A stretch of DNA of 64,000 nucleotides from Ardenticatenales bacterium (GCA_020634795.1 JACKAZ010000001.1:1-64000); one strand, 5' to 3'; shown: positions 8,140 through 16,324, counted from the first letter of the stretch. Notes: generated by a model from the letters alone, not told the origin. A program made the numbers and translations.

Positions 8140-8799
8140 TCAACGGGCGGGGGGCACGATGCCAAGCACCATGATCTCGTCGCCCAGTAGTTCTTCGATA
8201 TCGTCCCGACTTTTGATCGTGTCGTCGAGCAGTTCGAGCGCCAACACCAGAAGCCCGCCCAGCACCAAGCCGATCAACGCCCCTGCGATCAGATTGATGC
8301 GCGGACGGGGGGCGATTTGCCCCCCATCGCCAGCCCGCTGCAAAAGCGTAACGTTGACACGATCCTCGCGCAGTTGGTCGGCCTGCTCTTTCTCGATCTC
8401 CGCGATGAAATCTTCGGCAAGGCCATTGGCGATCTCTCCCGCGCGATTCGGGTCGCTGTCGGTCACATCAATCTGAATCGTCAGTTCGTTCAGGTCGGGG
8501 CTGACGTTGACGTGGCTCAGCAGCGCGTAAGGGTTGAGATCAAGCTGGAGTTTGTCCACCACGCGGAAGGCAGCCCCTTCGGCGGTGATTTGGTTGCTGT
8601 AGCTCGACAGGCGTTGCTTCAGGGCTTGCAATCGACCCCAATCGAGCGATTGGGCGTTGAAGGCCAGCGTTGCCGATGAGCGGTACTGCGGCGTTTGCAG
8701 GGTGCTCCAGCCGTAGGCGAGGGCGGCGGTCAAGAGTGTGGTCAAGAGAATGATCCAGCCCCGCCGCACCATGATCCGCCCGTAATCACGCAGATTCAT
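8140..8799 (-). CDS. Wzz/YveK-like polysaccharide co-polymerase
   Basis: A 219-residue inner-membrane protein of the chain-length determinant type. A hydrophobic segment at about residues 13-33 follows the short N-terminus MNLRDYGRIMVRR; a periplasmic middle with the coiled, helix-forming region ADQLREDRVNVTLLQRA leads to a second membrane segment (about 172-194). A cytoplasmic tail LDDTIKSRDDIEELLG is typical of the region that activates the BY-kinase partner encoded next. It starts 3 bases after the stop of the second Wzz-like gene upstream. Confidence 0.85.
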   Translation of the reverse strand: MNLRDYGRIMVRRGWIILLTTLLTAALAYGWSTLQTPQYRSSATLAFNAQSLDWGRLQALKQRLSSYSNQITAEGAAFRVVDKLQLDLNPYALLSHVNVSPDLNELTIQIDVTDSDPNRAGEIANGLAEDFIAEIEKEQADQLREDRVNVTLLQRAGDGGQIAPRPRINLIAGALIGLVLGGLLVLALELLDDTIKSRDDIEELLGDEIMVLGIVPPAR

Positions 8800-8802
8800 C
8801 CT

Positions 8803-9516
8803 TTACTCCGAGGGGATTTCGCCCAGCACGGGGCCGATGATCGCTTCGACCTCTTCCCGATTGCGGATGGTGCGATCCAAGTAATCGAGCAGGAAGGCAA
8901 TCGCCACCGCCGCCACCGTCGCGATGAAGAGGCGCAGCGCGATTTCGACCAGCGGCGGCAGCCCCTCGCGGCTATCGTATGGCCCTTCTTCGCTCACCAG
9001 TTCCATCTTGATCGGCGCGACCGACCAAAGTGCTTCGAGCCATGGGGTCAAGTCTTCCGCAATGGTCGCTTTGAAAGCGTCAGCCAATGGCATGGTCAGC
9101 TCATCGGTCGGGGTGGCAAAGGAAATCGAAAGGAGGCGGTGCGTCTTCTCGATTCTTTCGGGCAAAATGGTATTCACGATCACTTCCCCGTCCGTCATCT
9201 CGCCGCCCGCTCTCAATTCATCGAGCGTCGATTGGGGGAGGCGCGCGGCCACCATTTCCCCAAAGACGGTTCCTGGTAAGGCCCCGGTCAGATCGTCGAC
9301 GATGTATTCGGTGGCCTGCACCGCCGCCAGCGCCGGATCCGTCGACATCTCCTCCAAGTAGGTGGGGGTGAACGCGACGGAGTACCGGAGGTCGTAGGCC
9401 GACATGGGAGGCTTCGGCTCGTAAGTGAGCAAGGAAAATAGCAAGACCAACAATGGCAGCGCAACGACCAGCCACCCGCGCGCTTTGATGATTTCCCAAT
9501 ATCGGCGTAGTTCCAT
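8803..9516 (-). CDS. Second Wzz-like polysaccharide co-polymerase subunit
   Basis: A 237-residue protein with the same layout as its neighbour: MELRRYWEIIKARGW start, first membrane segment at about 15-32, periplasmic domain, second membrane segment at about 194-215 and the tail LDRTIRNREEVEAIIGPVLG, which parallels the LDDTIKSRDDIEELLG tail of the 8140-8799 protein. The pair probably arose by duplication and may form a hetero-oligomer. The two genes are 3 bases apart, in one operon with the glycosyltransferase. Confidence 0.8.
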   Translation of the reverse strand: MELRRYWEIIKARGWLVVALPLLVLLFSLLTYEPKPPMSAYDLRYSVAFTPTYLEEMSTDPALAAVQATEYIVDDLTGALPGTVFGEMVAARLPQSTLDELRAGGEMTDGEVIVNTILPERIEKTHRLLSISFATPTDELTMPLADAFKATIAEDLTPWLEALWSVAPIKMELVSEEGPYDSREGLPPLVEIALRLFIATVAAVAIAFLLDYLDRTIRNREEVEAIIGPVLGEIPSE

Positions 9517-9529
9517 GGCGAATTCGGTA

Positions 9530-9556
9530 AGTTTCGTGAGTTTGATGAGTGAGGGC
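9530..9556. repeat. Degenerate 9-mer (GAGTTTGRT-like) tandem repeat
   Basis: About three units (AAGTTTCGT, GAGTTTGAT, GAGTGAGGG) lie between the glycosyltransferase stop and the following Wzz-like start. It is a weaker copy of the array at 40286-40348, which has the consensus GAGTTTGGT. In both places the repeat sits directly upstream of a minus-strand start codon. Confidence 0.5.
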
Positions 9557-9606
9557 CTGTTGGCGTGATGGGTGCGCCGGACCGGGGGTGACCGGCCCCT
9601 GCGACA

Positions 9607-10770
9607 CTATGCGCGATCTGCGCTACTATCCTGTTCGCTGTTCAGGGCCGCAGATGATGCAGAGCTATTCTGCGTTCTGCGCTGTTTGTTCTCCGTTACC
9701 TGCGCTTCGACCCATGCTGTGATCTGCGCTTTGAACTGGGCCGTGTCGAAGCGTTGGGCGTGGCGCTGCATCTGTACGCGGTCGAATGAACTGCTTTCAA
9801 AGCGACGCACAGCGTCGGCCAGGCTGTCGGCGGTCGGCTCGTCGAAAAAGAGGCCCGTTTCGCCCTCGATCACCGTATCCCGCGCCCCGCCCCGCCCAAA
9901 AGCGATGACGGGCGTGCCTGCCGCCGCCGCTTCTACGGGTGTGATGCCGAAATCCTCTTCTCCGGGGAAGATGAAGGCGCGCGCCCGTCCCATCCAATCG
10001 GCGACTTCGTCATCACTCACCTTCCCTAAGAAACGAACGTTAGGGCCAGCCGCCGCTTCCAACGCGGCGCGGTCCCGACCCTCGCCCGCAATCACCAGCG
10101 GCAACCCCAGTTGGTTGAAAGCCGCCACTGCCAAATCGATCCGCTTGTAGGGGATCAAACGAGAGACGATGAAGAAGAACGCTTCCCGCTCGCCCGCCGC
10201 AAAGCGCTCGGTGGCGACCGGTGGATAGATGATCGTCGATTCTTGTTGGTAAAAGTTCTCGATGCGATCTTGCACCGCGCGCGAAATGGCGGCGTAGCCA
10301 TCGACGCGTTGTGCCGCCGCATGGTCCCACAGCCGAAGCGCGGTGAGCAGCGGCGGCAGGAGTGTCCGACGCAGACGGCCCACATTTTCCCGCGCCAGAT
10401 AGCTATCAGTATTCCACAAATAACGGGTCGGCGTCAGGCAGTAACAGAGATGCAACGTTTCGGGCGGGGTGATAATGCCGTGACAGAAGCCCGATTTGTT
10501 GCTCAACACCAAGTCGAATCCGCTGAAATCGAACTGCTCCCAAACGAATGGATAGAGCGGCAACGCCGCTTGGTGATGCTGATGGATACGCGGAATGCGA
10601 TCCATGGCCGAGGTGCGGATCTCCCAGCGCTGCATCACGGCGGGCATCGCCGTCGGATCGTAGATCGAAGTGTAGACCGGCGCTTCGGGAAACAACTCCT
10701 TCAGGGCGATCAGCACACTTTCGGCACCGCCTATTTGATTGAGCCAATCATGCACCAACGCTACTTTCAA
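9607..10770 (-). CDS. Glycosyltransferase, GT4-like
   Basis: About 387 residues, two Rossmann halves of the GT-B fold. Seen: VALVHDWLNQIGGAE at the N-terminus (acceptor side), YPPVATERF, FFIVSRLIPYKRIDLAVAAF, and the donor-site block EEDFGITPVEAAAAGTPVIAFGRGGARDTV, which binds the sugar nucleotide. Start: the frame also opens at a TTG at 10788, but that lies in a terminator T-run; the TTG at 10770 has GGAGG nine bases upstream and begins KVALVHDW, so it is preferred. The last about 30 residues (TENKQRRTQNSS...) are encoded by a CGCAGAA-type repeat and are not family sequence. It is the first gene of the exopolysaccharide operon. Confidence 0.9.
   Translation of the reverse strand: MKVALVHDWLNQIGGAESVLIALKELFPEAPVYTSIYDPTAMPAVMQRWEIRTSAMDRIPRIHQHHQAALPLYPFVWEQFDFSGFDLVLSNKSGFCHGIITPPETLHLCYCLTPTRYLWNTDSYLARENVGRLRRTLLPPLLTALRLWDHAAAQRVDGYAAISRAVQDRIENFYQQESTIIYPPVATERFAAGEREAFFFIVSRLIPYKRIDLAVAAFNQLGLPLVIAGEGRDRAALEAAAGPNVRFLGKVSDDEVADWMGRARAFIFPGEEDFGITPVEAAAAGTPVIAFGRGGARDTVIEGETGLFFDEPTADSLADAVRRFESSSFDRVQMQRHAQRFDTAQFKAQITAWVEAQVTENKQRRTQNSSASSAALNSEQDSSADRA
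9665..9700. repeat. Short CGCAGAA heptamer tract inside a coding end
   Basis: TTCTGCGTTCTGCG with degenerate neighbours lies within the 3' end of the glycosyltransferase gene, adding a QRRTQN-type tail to the protein. It belongs to the same family as the arrays at 631-762, 23881-23980 and 40423-40465. Confidence 0.6.
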
Positions 10771-10786
10771 TCGCCGAAGCCTCCAC

Positions 10787-10822
10787 AAAAAAGCGGCACT
10801 CTCAGACTCCGAGAGCGCCGCT
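10787..10822 (-). terminator. Intrinsic terminator, possible attenuator of the exopolysaccharide operon
   Basis: On the minus strand AGCGGC and CTCTC pair with GAGAG and GCCGCT around a 7-base loop (one A/C mismatch), followed by TTTTTT. The T-run ends only about four bases before the GGAGG of the glycosyltransferase. It can end transcripts from the ATP-grasp gene (stop at 10980), but any promoter for the glycosyltransferase must read through it. Confidence 0.8.
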
Positions 10823-10979
10823 CATGGTAGCATGAAGCGAGTCAGAGGCCAAAGGGGGTCGGTGGCTAAAGGACTGGGTACGCGGTGCGGGGCAATGCAA
10901 AGCAGGTAACCTTTCGCGCCGCTGAGGGTACGCTCCGAACGCAGAAGGACAAAACGATTATTCCCATCGCACCCCGTGC

Positions 10980-12194
10980 TCACTCTCTGTCATACAACGT
11001 GTCGCGCGGCGGGAGCGCCACGACGAACTCTTCGATGAAGCGCTGCGTGTAAGCGTCGATCAACGTGGCGATTCGCCGTGGGTCGTCGCTCGCCACAATG
11101 AGGCCCGCGTGGTGGCGACGTTGCATACGCCAACGGACTTCCGGTGCATCGTAACGGCTGAGGTCGGGCCATTCCTGTCTCGCCAGCGAGATCAGGATGG
11201 CGGCATAGTCGTGGCGGCGCGGCGGCAGCGTGTAGGGTTGGCCGCGCAGGGCCGCAACCTCAAGCCGCGCCCATTCCCGCCAGAGGCTGATGCCCGTCGC
11301 GGCTTGAACCATGTCGGCCAGATTGGCCCCACCGACCCGTGCCGCCGTTTCAAGAAAATAAAAGTCGCCGTTTGCCTCGTTCTTGATCCATTCGGTGTGA
11401 AACGCGCCCCGCGCCAGGCCGAATTCGTCGACCACGAGCCGCTGGGTCAGGGCGAGTAGCGTGGCGCTGTCCCGACTCTCCCGCGACAAGGTGGCGCTAC
11501 GGAAGATACCACCGCCCTGCATCACCGACAGCGGCGGTGCCAGATAGCCATGCGCCTCGCCGAAGATCATCGCCCCGTCCCAGACCAACCCATCGACATG
11601 AAAGACCGGGCCGTGGACGAACTGCTCCAGAACGTAGTAGGAGGCGCAATCTCCCAGCGCGTCCAGCGTGGGCCAGAGCGCATCGGGGCTGTCGATCCGT
11701 TTGATGCCGACCGAGGAAGCTTCGGAACGGGGCTTCAGCAGCCACGGTGGCTCGGTGGCTTCCATCCAGTGGCGCATCCGCTCGTGGTTCAGTGCATGGA
11801 CGAAGGCGGGGACGCGAATGCCCGCTTCCCGCGCCTGAACCCGCATCGCCAGCTTGTCACGGAAGCGGCGGGCGGTGGTGCTGCCCATGCCGCTCATCCG
11901 CAGATGTTCGCGCAGCCCCGCGGCCATCTCGACATCCAAGTCATCCAGCGCCACCAGCGCATCGATCTGAATATGGCGCGCGAGATAGCTGACCGCGTGG
12001 ATGATTTCGCGCTGATCGTGCATGTTGGGCAGCAGAAAACGTTCGTCCACCACCTCCATCGGCCAGGCACTGGTCGCTTCCTTTTCCCGCGTCAGTAAGA
12101 GCACCCGGCAGCCTTCTTCTTTCAGCGCACGCAAAAAGTCGGCCCCTTTTTCATGGCTGGCCAAGCACAGTATGGTTAATCTCTCGTTATTCAT
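10980..12194 (-). CDS. ATP-grasp domain protein, carboxylate-amine ligase-like
   Basis: A 404-residue protein of the ATP-grasp superfamily, whose members join a carboxylate to an amine or thiol through an acyl-phosphate. Seen: an N-terminal Rossmann-like part (ILCLASHEKGADFLRAL), the central ATP-grasp with FRDKLAMRVQAREAGIRVPAF, WLLKPRSEASSVGI (Lys for ATP), YVLEQFVHGPVFHVDG, and the metal-site FYFLETAARVGGA. The C-terminal about 90 residues are a separate small domain. The substrate is unknown. It is transcribed toward the exopolysaccharide genes but is separated from them by a terminator. A MITE-like repeat starts 23 bases upstream of its start. Confidence 0.82.
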   Translation of the reverse strand: MNNERLTILCLASHEKGADFLRALKEEGCRVLLLTREKEATSAWPMEVVDERFLLPNMHDQREIIHAVSYLARHIQIDALVALDDLDVEMAAGLREHLRMSGMGSTTARRFRDKLAMRVQAREAGIRVPAFVHALNHERMRHWMEATEPPWLLKPRSEASSVGIKRIDSPDALWPTLDALGDCASYYVLEQFVHGPVFHVDGLVWDGAMIFGEAHGYLAPPLSVMQGGGIFRSATLSRESRDSATLLALTQRLVVDEFGLARGAFHTEWIKNEANGDFYFLETAARVGGANLADMVQAATGISLWREWARLEVAALRGQPYTLPPRRHDYAAILISLARQEWPDLSRYDAPEVRWRMQRRHHAGLIVASDDPRRIATLIDAYTQRFIEEFVVALPPRDTLYDRE

Positions 12195-12216
12195 CTCTGG
12201 ATGGGGGGAAGGGAGT

Positions 12217-12387
12217 TATACCCAATCGGAAGGTTGATTGTGCAAGGTAGATCAATGGTAACAGCCAAGAAGGGGCCTGCGCAGGCAGGCCCCTTGGCCG
12301 ACAGGCCCTCCAGCGGGGATTAAAATCCCCGCCCCACGGTCACACCGTCAATTCCACATCCACAATTGTCTATGAGAATTGGTATTA
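12217..12387. mobile_element. MITE-like hairpin-rich element, copy 1
   Basis: A 171-bp element almost identical to 29406-29577. Ends: TATACCCAATCGG on the left and GAATTGGTATTA on the right, which are imperfect terminal inverted repeats (ATACCCAATC against ATACC-AATTC). Inside are three hairpins: an 11-bp perfect stem (AAGGGGCCTGC with its complement, 4-base loop), GGGGATT/AATCCCC, and ACGGT-CAC-ACCGT. No coding capacity. It lies upstream of the ATP-grasp gene. Confidence 0.8.
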
Positions 12388-12467
12388 TTCAGAAGATTCG
12401 GCTCTCGATGAGTAAATGGGGGTCGAGTCCTACAGGGCGGCCCCTCTTCAACCTTGGCGTGAGCGTT

Positions 12468-12504
12468 GTGCCGATTGGCGATTCCGCGATTCGTCAATCG
12501 GCAC
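12468..12504. terminator. 10-bp perfect inverted repeat downstream of the zinc-ribbon gene
   Basis: GTGCCGATTG pairs perfectly with CAATCGGCAC around a 17-base loop. It lies just downstream of the minus-strand zinc-ribbon gene and may stabilise or end its transcript, although no T-run follows. The right half recurs as AATCGGCAC at about 41734. Confidence 0.4.
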
Positions 12505-12537
12505 CCTTCGCCCATGTCGGCACCCGTTCGGGCGATC

Positions 12538-12921
12538 TCAGTCCAGCCAGTCGCCGCCCGATCCGCTCCCCCCGCCGAGGTCAGGCATATCGGCCTCAAT
12601 TGCTTCAGGGTCCTCGCCCGCTTCCAAACGGGCGATCACCTCGTTGAATTCGTCACCCAGATCTTCACCCATTTCGGCCCCCATCTTGCGCATCATACGT
12701 GCCATCGACTTGGGGTCATTTTCATCGAAGTCGCCCCATTCCGTCGGATCGGCCAGCTTTTCCATGCGCGATTCTTCGCTGGTCAGCAGGGCTACGCGCG
12801 AAACCAGCTTTTTCATCGTGCTTTGGCAGCGCGGGCAGTGGGGCACCGACGGATCGCTCATCTTTTGCAAGCGACTGCCGCGCTTGCCGCAGTCGGGGCA
12901 TTGATATTCGTAGATCGGCAT
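12538..12921 (-). CDS. FmdB-family zinc-ribbon regulatory protein
   Basis: A 127-residue cytoplasmic protein. It starts at MPIYEYQCPDCG, the canonical N-terminus of FmdB/CxxC_CxxC_SSSS proteins; the longer frame upstream adds 12 non-family residues and is rejected. Two zinc knuckles, CPDCG and CPRCQ, are spaced as in the family. The rest is an acidic helical region (KMGAEMGEDLGDEFNEVIARLEAGEDPEAIE) and a glycine-rich end GGGSGSGGDWLD. The molecular role is unknown. It is transcribed away from the RemA-like gene across a 263-bp region with repeated TGTGA motifs. Confidence 0.88.
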   Translation of the reverse strand: MPIYEYQCPDCGKRGSRLQKMSDPSVPHCPRCQSTMKKLVSRVALLTSEESRMEKLADPTEWGDFDENDPKSMARMMRKMGAEMGEDLGDEFNEVIARLEAGEDPEAIEADMPDLGGGSGSGGDWLD

Positions 12922-13002
12922 AGACGTAACCTCAGCGCTCATCGTTGACGTGACCACGCCATCGGGGCGAAGGCAAAGAACGCTTCGCCCATTCAGCCAT
13001 CT

Positions 13003-13027
13003 TCACAACCTGTGATAAGATGTGACG
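13003..13027. promoter_or_regulatory. TGTGA-type operator-like cluster between divergent genes
   Basis: TCACA-ACC-TGTGA is a perfect inverted repeat (13003-13015) and a further TGTGA follows ten bases on (13021-13025). A TAAGAT hexamer at 13016-13021 could be a -10 for the RemA-like gene. The half-site resembles those of the CRP/FNR family, but the arrangement is not the classical TGTGA-N6-TCACA. Confidence 0.35.
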
Positions 13028-13184
13028 ATCAATCGTGGCGCGGCATTCGCAAAGCGTAGCACTGTCGCGCCGATCTGGCGAAAGCGAGAGGCGTGAACCG
13101 AACGACGGATTCGTACCCGCGACGCTTCGTGCTTCAAACGGCTGTTGTCCGCGCTTTTCGCCCATCCGACCACAAGGAGCAACC

Positions 13185-13445
13185 ATGGCCGCCAACTTTC
13201 TCCACGTTGGCTTCAGCGGATATGTCGATGCCAACAGCATCATCGCGGTGCTCAGCCCTGACTCGGCCCCTGTCCGCCGCATGATTCGCGAAGCAGAAGC
13301 GGCGAATCAGCTCATTCATATGACCTACGGACGCAAGACCAAGGCGGTCATCGTGCATAATAGCGGCCATCTGACGCTGGCGGCGCTGCAGCCGGATACC
13401 ATCGTCCGCCGTTGGCGCGACCAGCAAGCGGAGGAGACACGCTGA
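13185..13445 (+). CDS. RemA-like DUF370 protein
   Basis: An 86-residue small cytoplasmic protein. The ATG at 13185 is chosen because AAGGAG lies 6 bases upstream and the sequence from MAANFLHVGFSGYV matches the DUF370 start; the frame upstream is non-coding. In Bacillus the homologue RemA is a DNA-binding activator of extracellular-matrix genes. Core seen: RRMIREAEAANQLIHMTYGRKTKAVIVHNSGHLTL. It lies directly before gmk, the usual position of this family. Its presence near an exopolysaccharide cluster is suggestive, but no direct link can be shown. Confidence 0.9.
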   Translation: MAANFLHVGFSGYVDANSIIAVLSPDSAPVRRMIREAEAANQLIHMTYGRKTKAVIVHNSGHLTLAALQPDTIVRRWRDQQAEETR

Positions 13446-13446
13446 G

Positions 13447-14082
13447 GTGGAAGAACAAGAGGCACTCGCCAGCACCTACAACCGCAGCGAAAATCCGCTG
13501 CTGATCGTGCTCTCCGGCCCCTCGGGCGTGGGCAAGGATGTGACGCTGAAGCGCTTGCAAGAGCGGGCACCCAAACGCTTTCATTTCGTCGTCACCGCCA
13601 CCACCCGCCCCATCCGCGAGGGTGAGGTCAATGGCAAGGATTACTTCTTCGTGACCAAGGGCGAATTTGCCGAGATGATGGAAAAGGGCGAATTACTGGA
13701 ACATGCCGTCGTCTACGGCGATTACAAGGGCATCCCCAAGCAGCAGGTGCGCGATGCCTTGGCGAGCGGCAAAGATGTCATCATGCGGATCGACGTGCAG
13801 GGCGCGGCCACGATCCGCCGCTTGGTCGATGACGCCATCTTCATCTTTCTGACGGCCACGACGGAGGAAGAGCTTGTGGAGCGGCTGCGACAGCGCAAGA
13901 CGGAGGACGAAGGTCAGCTTGCGATTCGCATCGCCACCGCTCGCGAAGAGATCAAGCGGGTCAACGAGTTCGATTACGTCGTGACCAACGCCGATGATCT
14001 GCTAGAGACGACGGTCGATCGCATTCTCGCCATCGTCTCGGCGGAGAAATGCCGGGTGGAGCAGCGGGAGGTGACGCTGTGA
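13447..14082 (+). CDS. gmk: Guanylate kinase
   Basis: A 211-residue enzyme phosphorylating GMP to GDP. It begins at a GTG one base after the RemA-like stop codon. P-loop GPSGVGKD at residues 24-31 (Asp where many homologues have Ser or Thr), GMP-binding block TATTRPIREGEVNGKDYFFV, and LLEHAVVYGDYKG, RIDVQGAATIR and RLRQRKTEDEGQLAIR (lid) all fit. Its stop overlaps the start of the rhomboid gene. Confidence 0.96.
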   Translation: MEEQEALASTYNRSENPLLIVLSGPSGVGKDVTLKRLQERAPKRFHFVVTATTRPIREGEVNGKDYFFVTKGEFAEMMEKGELLEHAVVYGDYKGIPKQQVRDALASGKDVIMRIDVQGAATIRRLVDDAIFIFLTATTEEELVERLRQRKTEDEGQLAIRIATAREEIKRVNEFDYVVTNADDLLETTVDRILAIVSAEKCRVEQREVTL

Positions 14083-14885
14083 TCGATGCACGGGCCAACC
14101 GACCGCCGGGCACGGTTCGTGCCCGTTTGCCGCTCTATGCGGTACGCTGGACGCCGCTCCTGATCGGCATCAACCTGCTGATGTTCGTCGTCCTTGCAGG
14201 GGCGAACGTGATGCAAACGGGGCAGAACATCCTGACTTCGCTCTTGGTCGGCGCCAGCGGCAGCACGCTTCTGAGACTCGGCGCGAAGGTCAACTTCTTG
14301 ATCGTCGAAGGCGAGCTTTGGCGGCTCTTCACCGCCATGTTCCTGCACATCGGGCTGATGCACATCATCTTCAACATGCTGGCGCTGAAAATCTTCGGCG
14401 AACAGGTGGAGCGGTTGATGGGCAGCAGCCGCTTTCTGCTGATCTACCTGCTTTCGGGGCTGTTCGGTTCCGTGGCCAGCTTCGCCTTTTCGCCGAACAT
14501 CTCGGCGGGCGCCAGCGGGGCCATCTTTGGGATCATCGGCGCCTTCACCGCTTTCTTCCTACGCAACCGCGAGACCTTTGGCGAAATGGCTTCGCAACAG
14601 TTGCGCAGCATGGGGGGACTGATCTTGGTCAACCTGCTTCTGGGAATCTCGGTGCCGGGGATCGACAACTACGCCCATCTGGGGGGGCTGATTTCGGGGC
14701 TGCTGCTGGGGCTCCTGCTGGCGCCGACCTACGAGTTGGCACGGCGCAGTGGCACGGGGGAGGCACAGGCGCAGGAACGCGGTCTGCGCATTCCGATCGC
14801 TGTGGTGGCGTTGGGCGGCATCGCGCTATTGGTGGCCGCCTTCGTCGTCGCCCGCGCCATCACGCCGCTCTACCCGACTTCGTAG
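14079..14885 (+). CDS. Rhomboid family intramembrane serine protease
   Basis: A 268-residue membrane protein. The GTG at 14079 overlaps the gmk stop (GTGA) and has GGGAGGTGA before it, so it is preferred to the upstream ATG. Six or seven membrane segments. The catalytic Ser is in GASGAIFG (Ser146) and the His in YAHLGG (His200); the HIIFN motif (His95, Asn99) forms the oxyanion site. It cleaves substrates within the membrane; substrates are unknown. Translational coupling to gmk appears incidental. Confidence 0.93.
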   Translation: MIDARANRPPGTVRARLPLYAVRWTPLLIGINLLMFVVLAGANVMQTGQNILTSLLVGASGSTLLRLGAKVNFLIVEGELWRLFTAMFLHIGLMHIIFNMLALKIFGEQVERLMGSSRFLLIYLLSGLFGSVASFAFSPNISAGASGAIFGIIGAFTAFFLRNRETFGEMASQQLRSMGGLILVNLLLGISVPGIDNYAHLGGLISGLLLGLLLAPTYELARRSGTGEAQAQERGLRIPIAVVALGGIALLVAAFVVARAITPLYPTS

Positions 14886-14971
14886 CGAACAAGTCGCGCC
14901 ACGGTCTTGAGCGTGCGGCGAACGGCCAGCACACGGTTAGATAGTTGGGCCATCAACCGCTCCCCATTTCC

Positions 14972-16096
14972 TCACTCCGCGTGCTGGACCACCAATTCCC
15001 CGGGCAACACCCCGTTGTTTTCGGGATCGAGCAGATAGGGTTCGTAGCGTGTATCCCCGTTGAGGGCATATTGGAGATAGGCCACCAGCAACATATTGCG
15101 GATCGCTTGCACACGTTCCGGCTCCGCCGTGCCGTTCGGACAGGTGATGGCGAAGATGCCCGGATTGTCCACGAAGTCCACGTGATCGGCCCCCTGGAAC
15201 TCGATCGCCGTCCGCCACACGCTGCTTATTGCCGCATCGTAGAAATTCTGGTAATTCTGATCGAGCGGTGCGCAGACGCTGTCGGTGCTCTGACCCAGCA
15301 TCAAGATCGGGTAGGTCAGATCCTCAATCGCCTCGGGCAGGATGTCCGGACGGGTCGGAGTATAGCCCGAGGGACCGCCGCCATTGACCGGATCGATCCC
15401 CACTAGCCCGTTGATCCGCCCGTCGCTGTCGGCCATCATCGTACTTAACTTGCCCCCCAAACTGTGGCCCGTCGCCGCAATCTTCGACTCGTCGATCTCT
15501 GCACTCAAGGTGCTGAGCGCATAGTCGAGCACGGCGAGCGCGTCGTCCCGCATCTCAAGGTGATTGGAGGCGGCGAGCGAGGTCGGCGGGTCGGCCGCGA
15601 TCACGACGAAGCCGTGGCTGGCGATATGGGTCAGCAGTGGATCGTAGCGGTCGGACGCAAGCAGGAAGCCGGGTAGGAAGGTGACCGCAGGGAACGGGCC
15701 GGGACGGGCCGCGTCCGGCGTCGGAATCAGGAAGCGATAGGGTACGATTCGGCCCTCGTTGATCAGCGTGCCCCCTTGCTCCCCGACGCCCAGCCCCCCC
15801 TCGTCCCACGGATAGAAGAAGGGCACGGTGGGGGTCGCCGTTGCGGTCGCTGTCGCGGTGGCGGTGGCGGTTGCCGTCGCCGTGGCGGTCGAGGTCGCTG
15901 TTCCCGTAGCAGTGGCGGTGGGGGTCGCGGTCGGCGGGGGGCCTTCGCCATTGGCGACCAGCGGCAGGTAGAGGGCGGTGTCGCCCGCTTGCTCACGCGC
16001 GGAGCGTGTGGGTGTGAAGGAGAGGAAGAATAGGGCGGTCAGCAGCAGCACGCTAACCGATAGGGTGATGAGCGACTGAGAACGGGTGCGAGACAT
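14972..16096 (-). CDS. Secreted alpha/beta-hydrolase with AT/PT-rich linker
   Basis: A 374-residue exported protein: signal or anchor segment at about residues 8-27, the motif LYLPLVAN right after it, then a low-complexity linker of alternating Ala/Thr/Pro to about residue 90. The catalytic domain resembles the dienelactone hydrolase/chlorophyllase group: FPAVTFLPGF (oxyanion), ATGHSLGGK (nucleophile Ser), a possible acid in MLGQSTDS and QGADHVDF (His). Substrate not determinable; lipid- or polyester-like esters are plausible. The stop is 88 bases from the convergent rhomboid gene. Confidence 0.84.
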   Translation of the reverse strand: MSRTRSQSLITLSVSVLLLTALFFLSFTPTRSAREQAGDTALYLPLVANGEGPPPTATPTATATGTATSTATATATATATATATATATPTVPFFYPWDEGGLGVGEQGGTLINEGRIVPYRFLIPTPDAARPGPFPAVTFLPGFLLASDRYDPLLTHIASHGFVVIAADPPTSLAASNHLEMRDDALAVLDYALSTLSAEIDESKIAATGHSLGGKLSTMMADSDGRINGLVGIDPVNGGGPSGYTPTRPDILPEAIEDLTYPILMLGQSTDSVCAPLDQNYQNFYDAAISSVWRTAIEFQGADHVDFVDNPGIFAITCPNGTAEPERVQAIRNMLLVAYLQYALNGDTRYEPYLLDPENNGVLPGELVVQHAE

Positions 16097-16276
16097 AATA
16101 GGCCCCTTGAGCTGGTTTCGACAGATCGTAGATGGATCGCGTGGCGCGGAAGGTAGGGCCGTTCAGCGCCCGCAGTGCAAGCGCCCCTGCGGATCGCCCG
16201 TCAGGATCCCCCGATCACGCAAGATGGACCACCGCTTTCCGCTCACGTACTCGATTGACTGGCCTGACACGACACG

Positions 16277-16301
16277 GGGGCGTTCTACCACAGAACGCCC
16301 C
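16277..16301. terminator. GC-rich hairpin downstream of the M16 protease gene
   Basis: GGGGCGTTCT pairs perfectly with AGAACGCCCC around ACCAC. It lies 24 bases after the stop of the minus-strand M16 gene. No clear T-run follows on that strand, so it may be a weak terminator or an mRNA-end stabiliser. Confidence 0.45.
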
Positions 16302-16324
16302 CCTTCTTCGCTAAAAACGGCGGG

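Noticed and set aside
10770..10788. Longer glycosyltransferase start at TTG 10788
   Set aside because: It lies within the T-run of a terminator and lacks a ribosome site; TTG 10770 has GGAGG in front.
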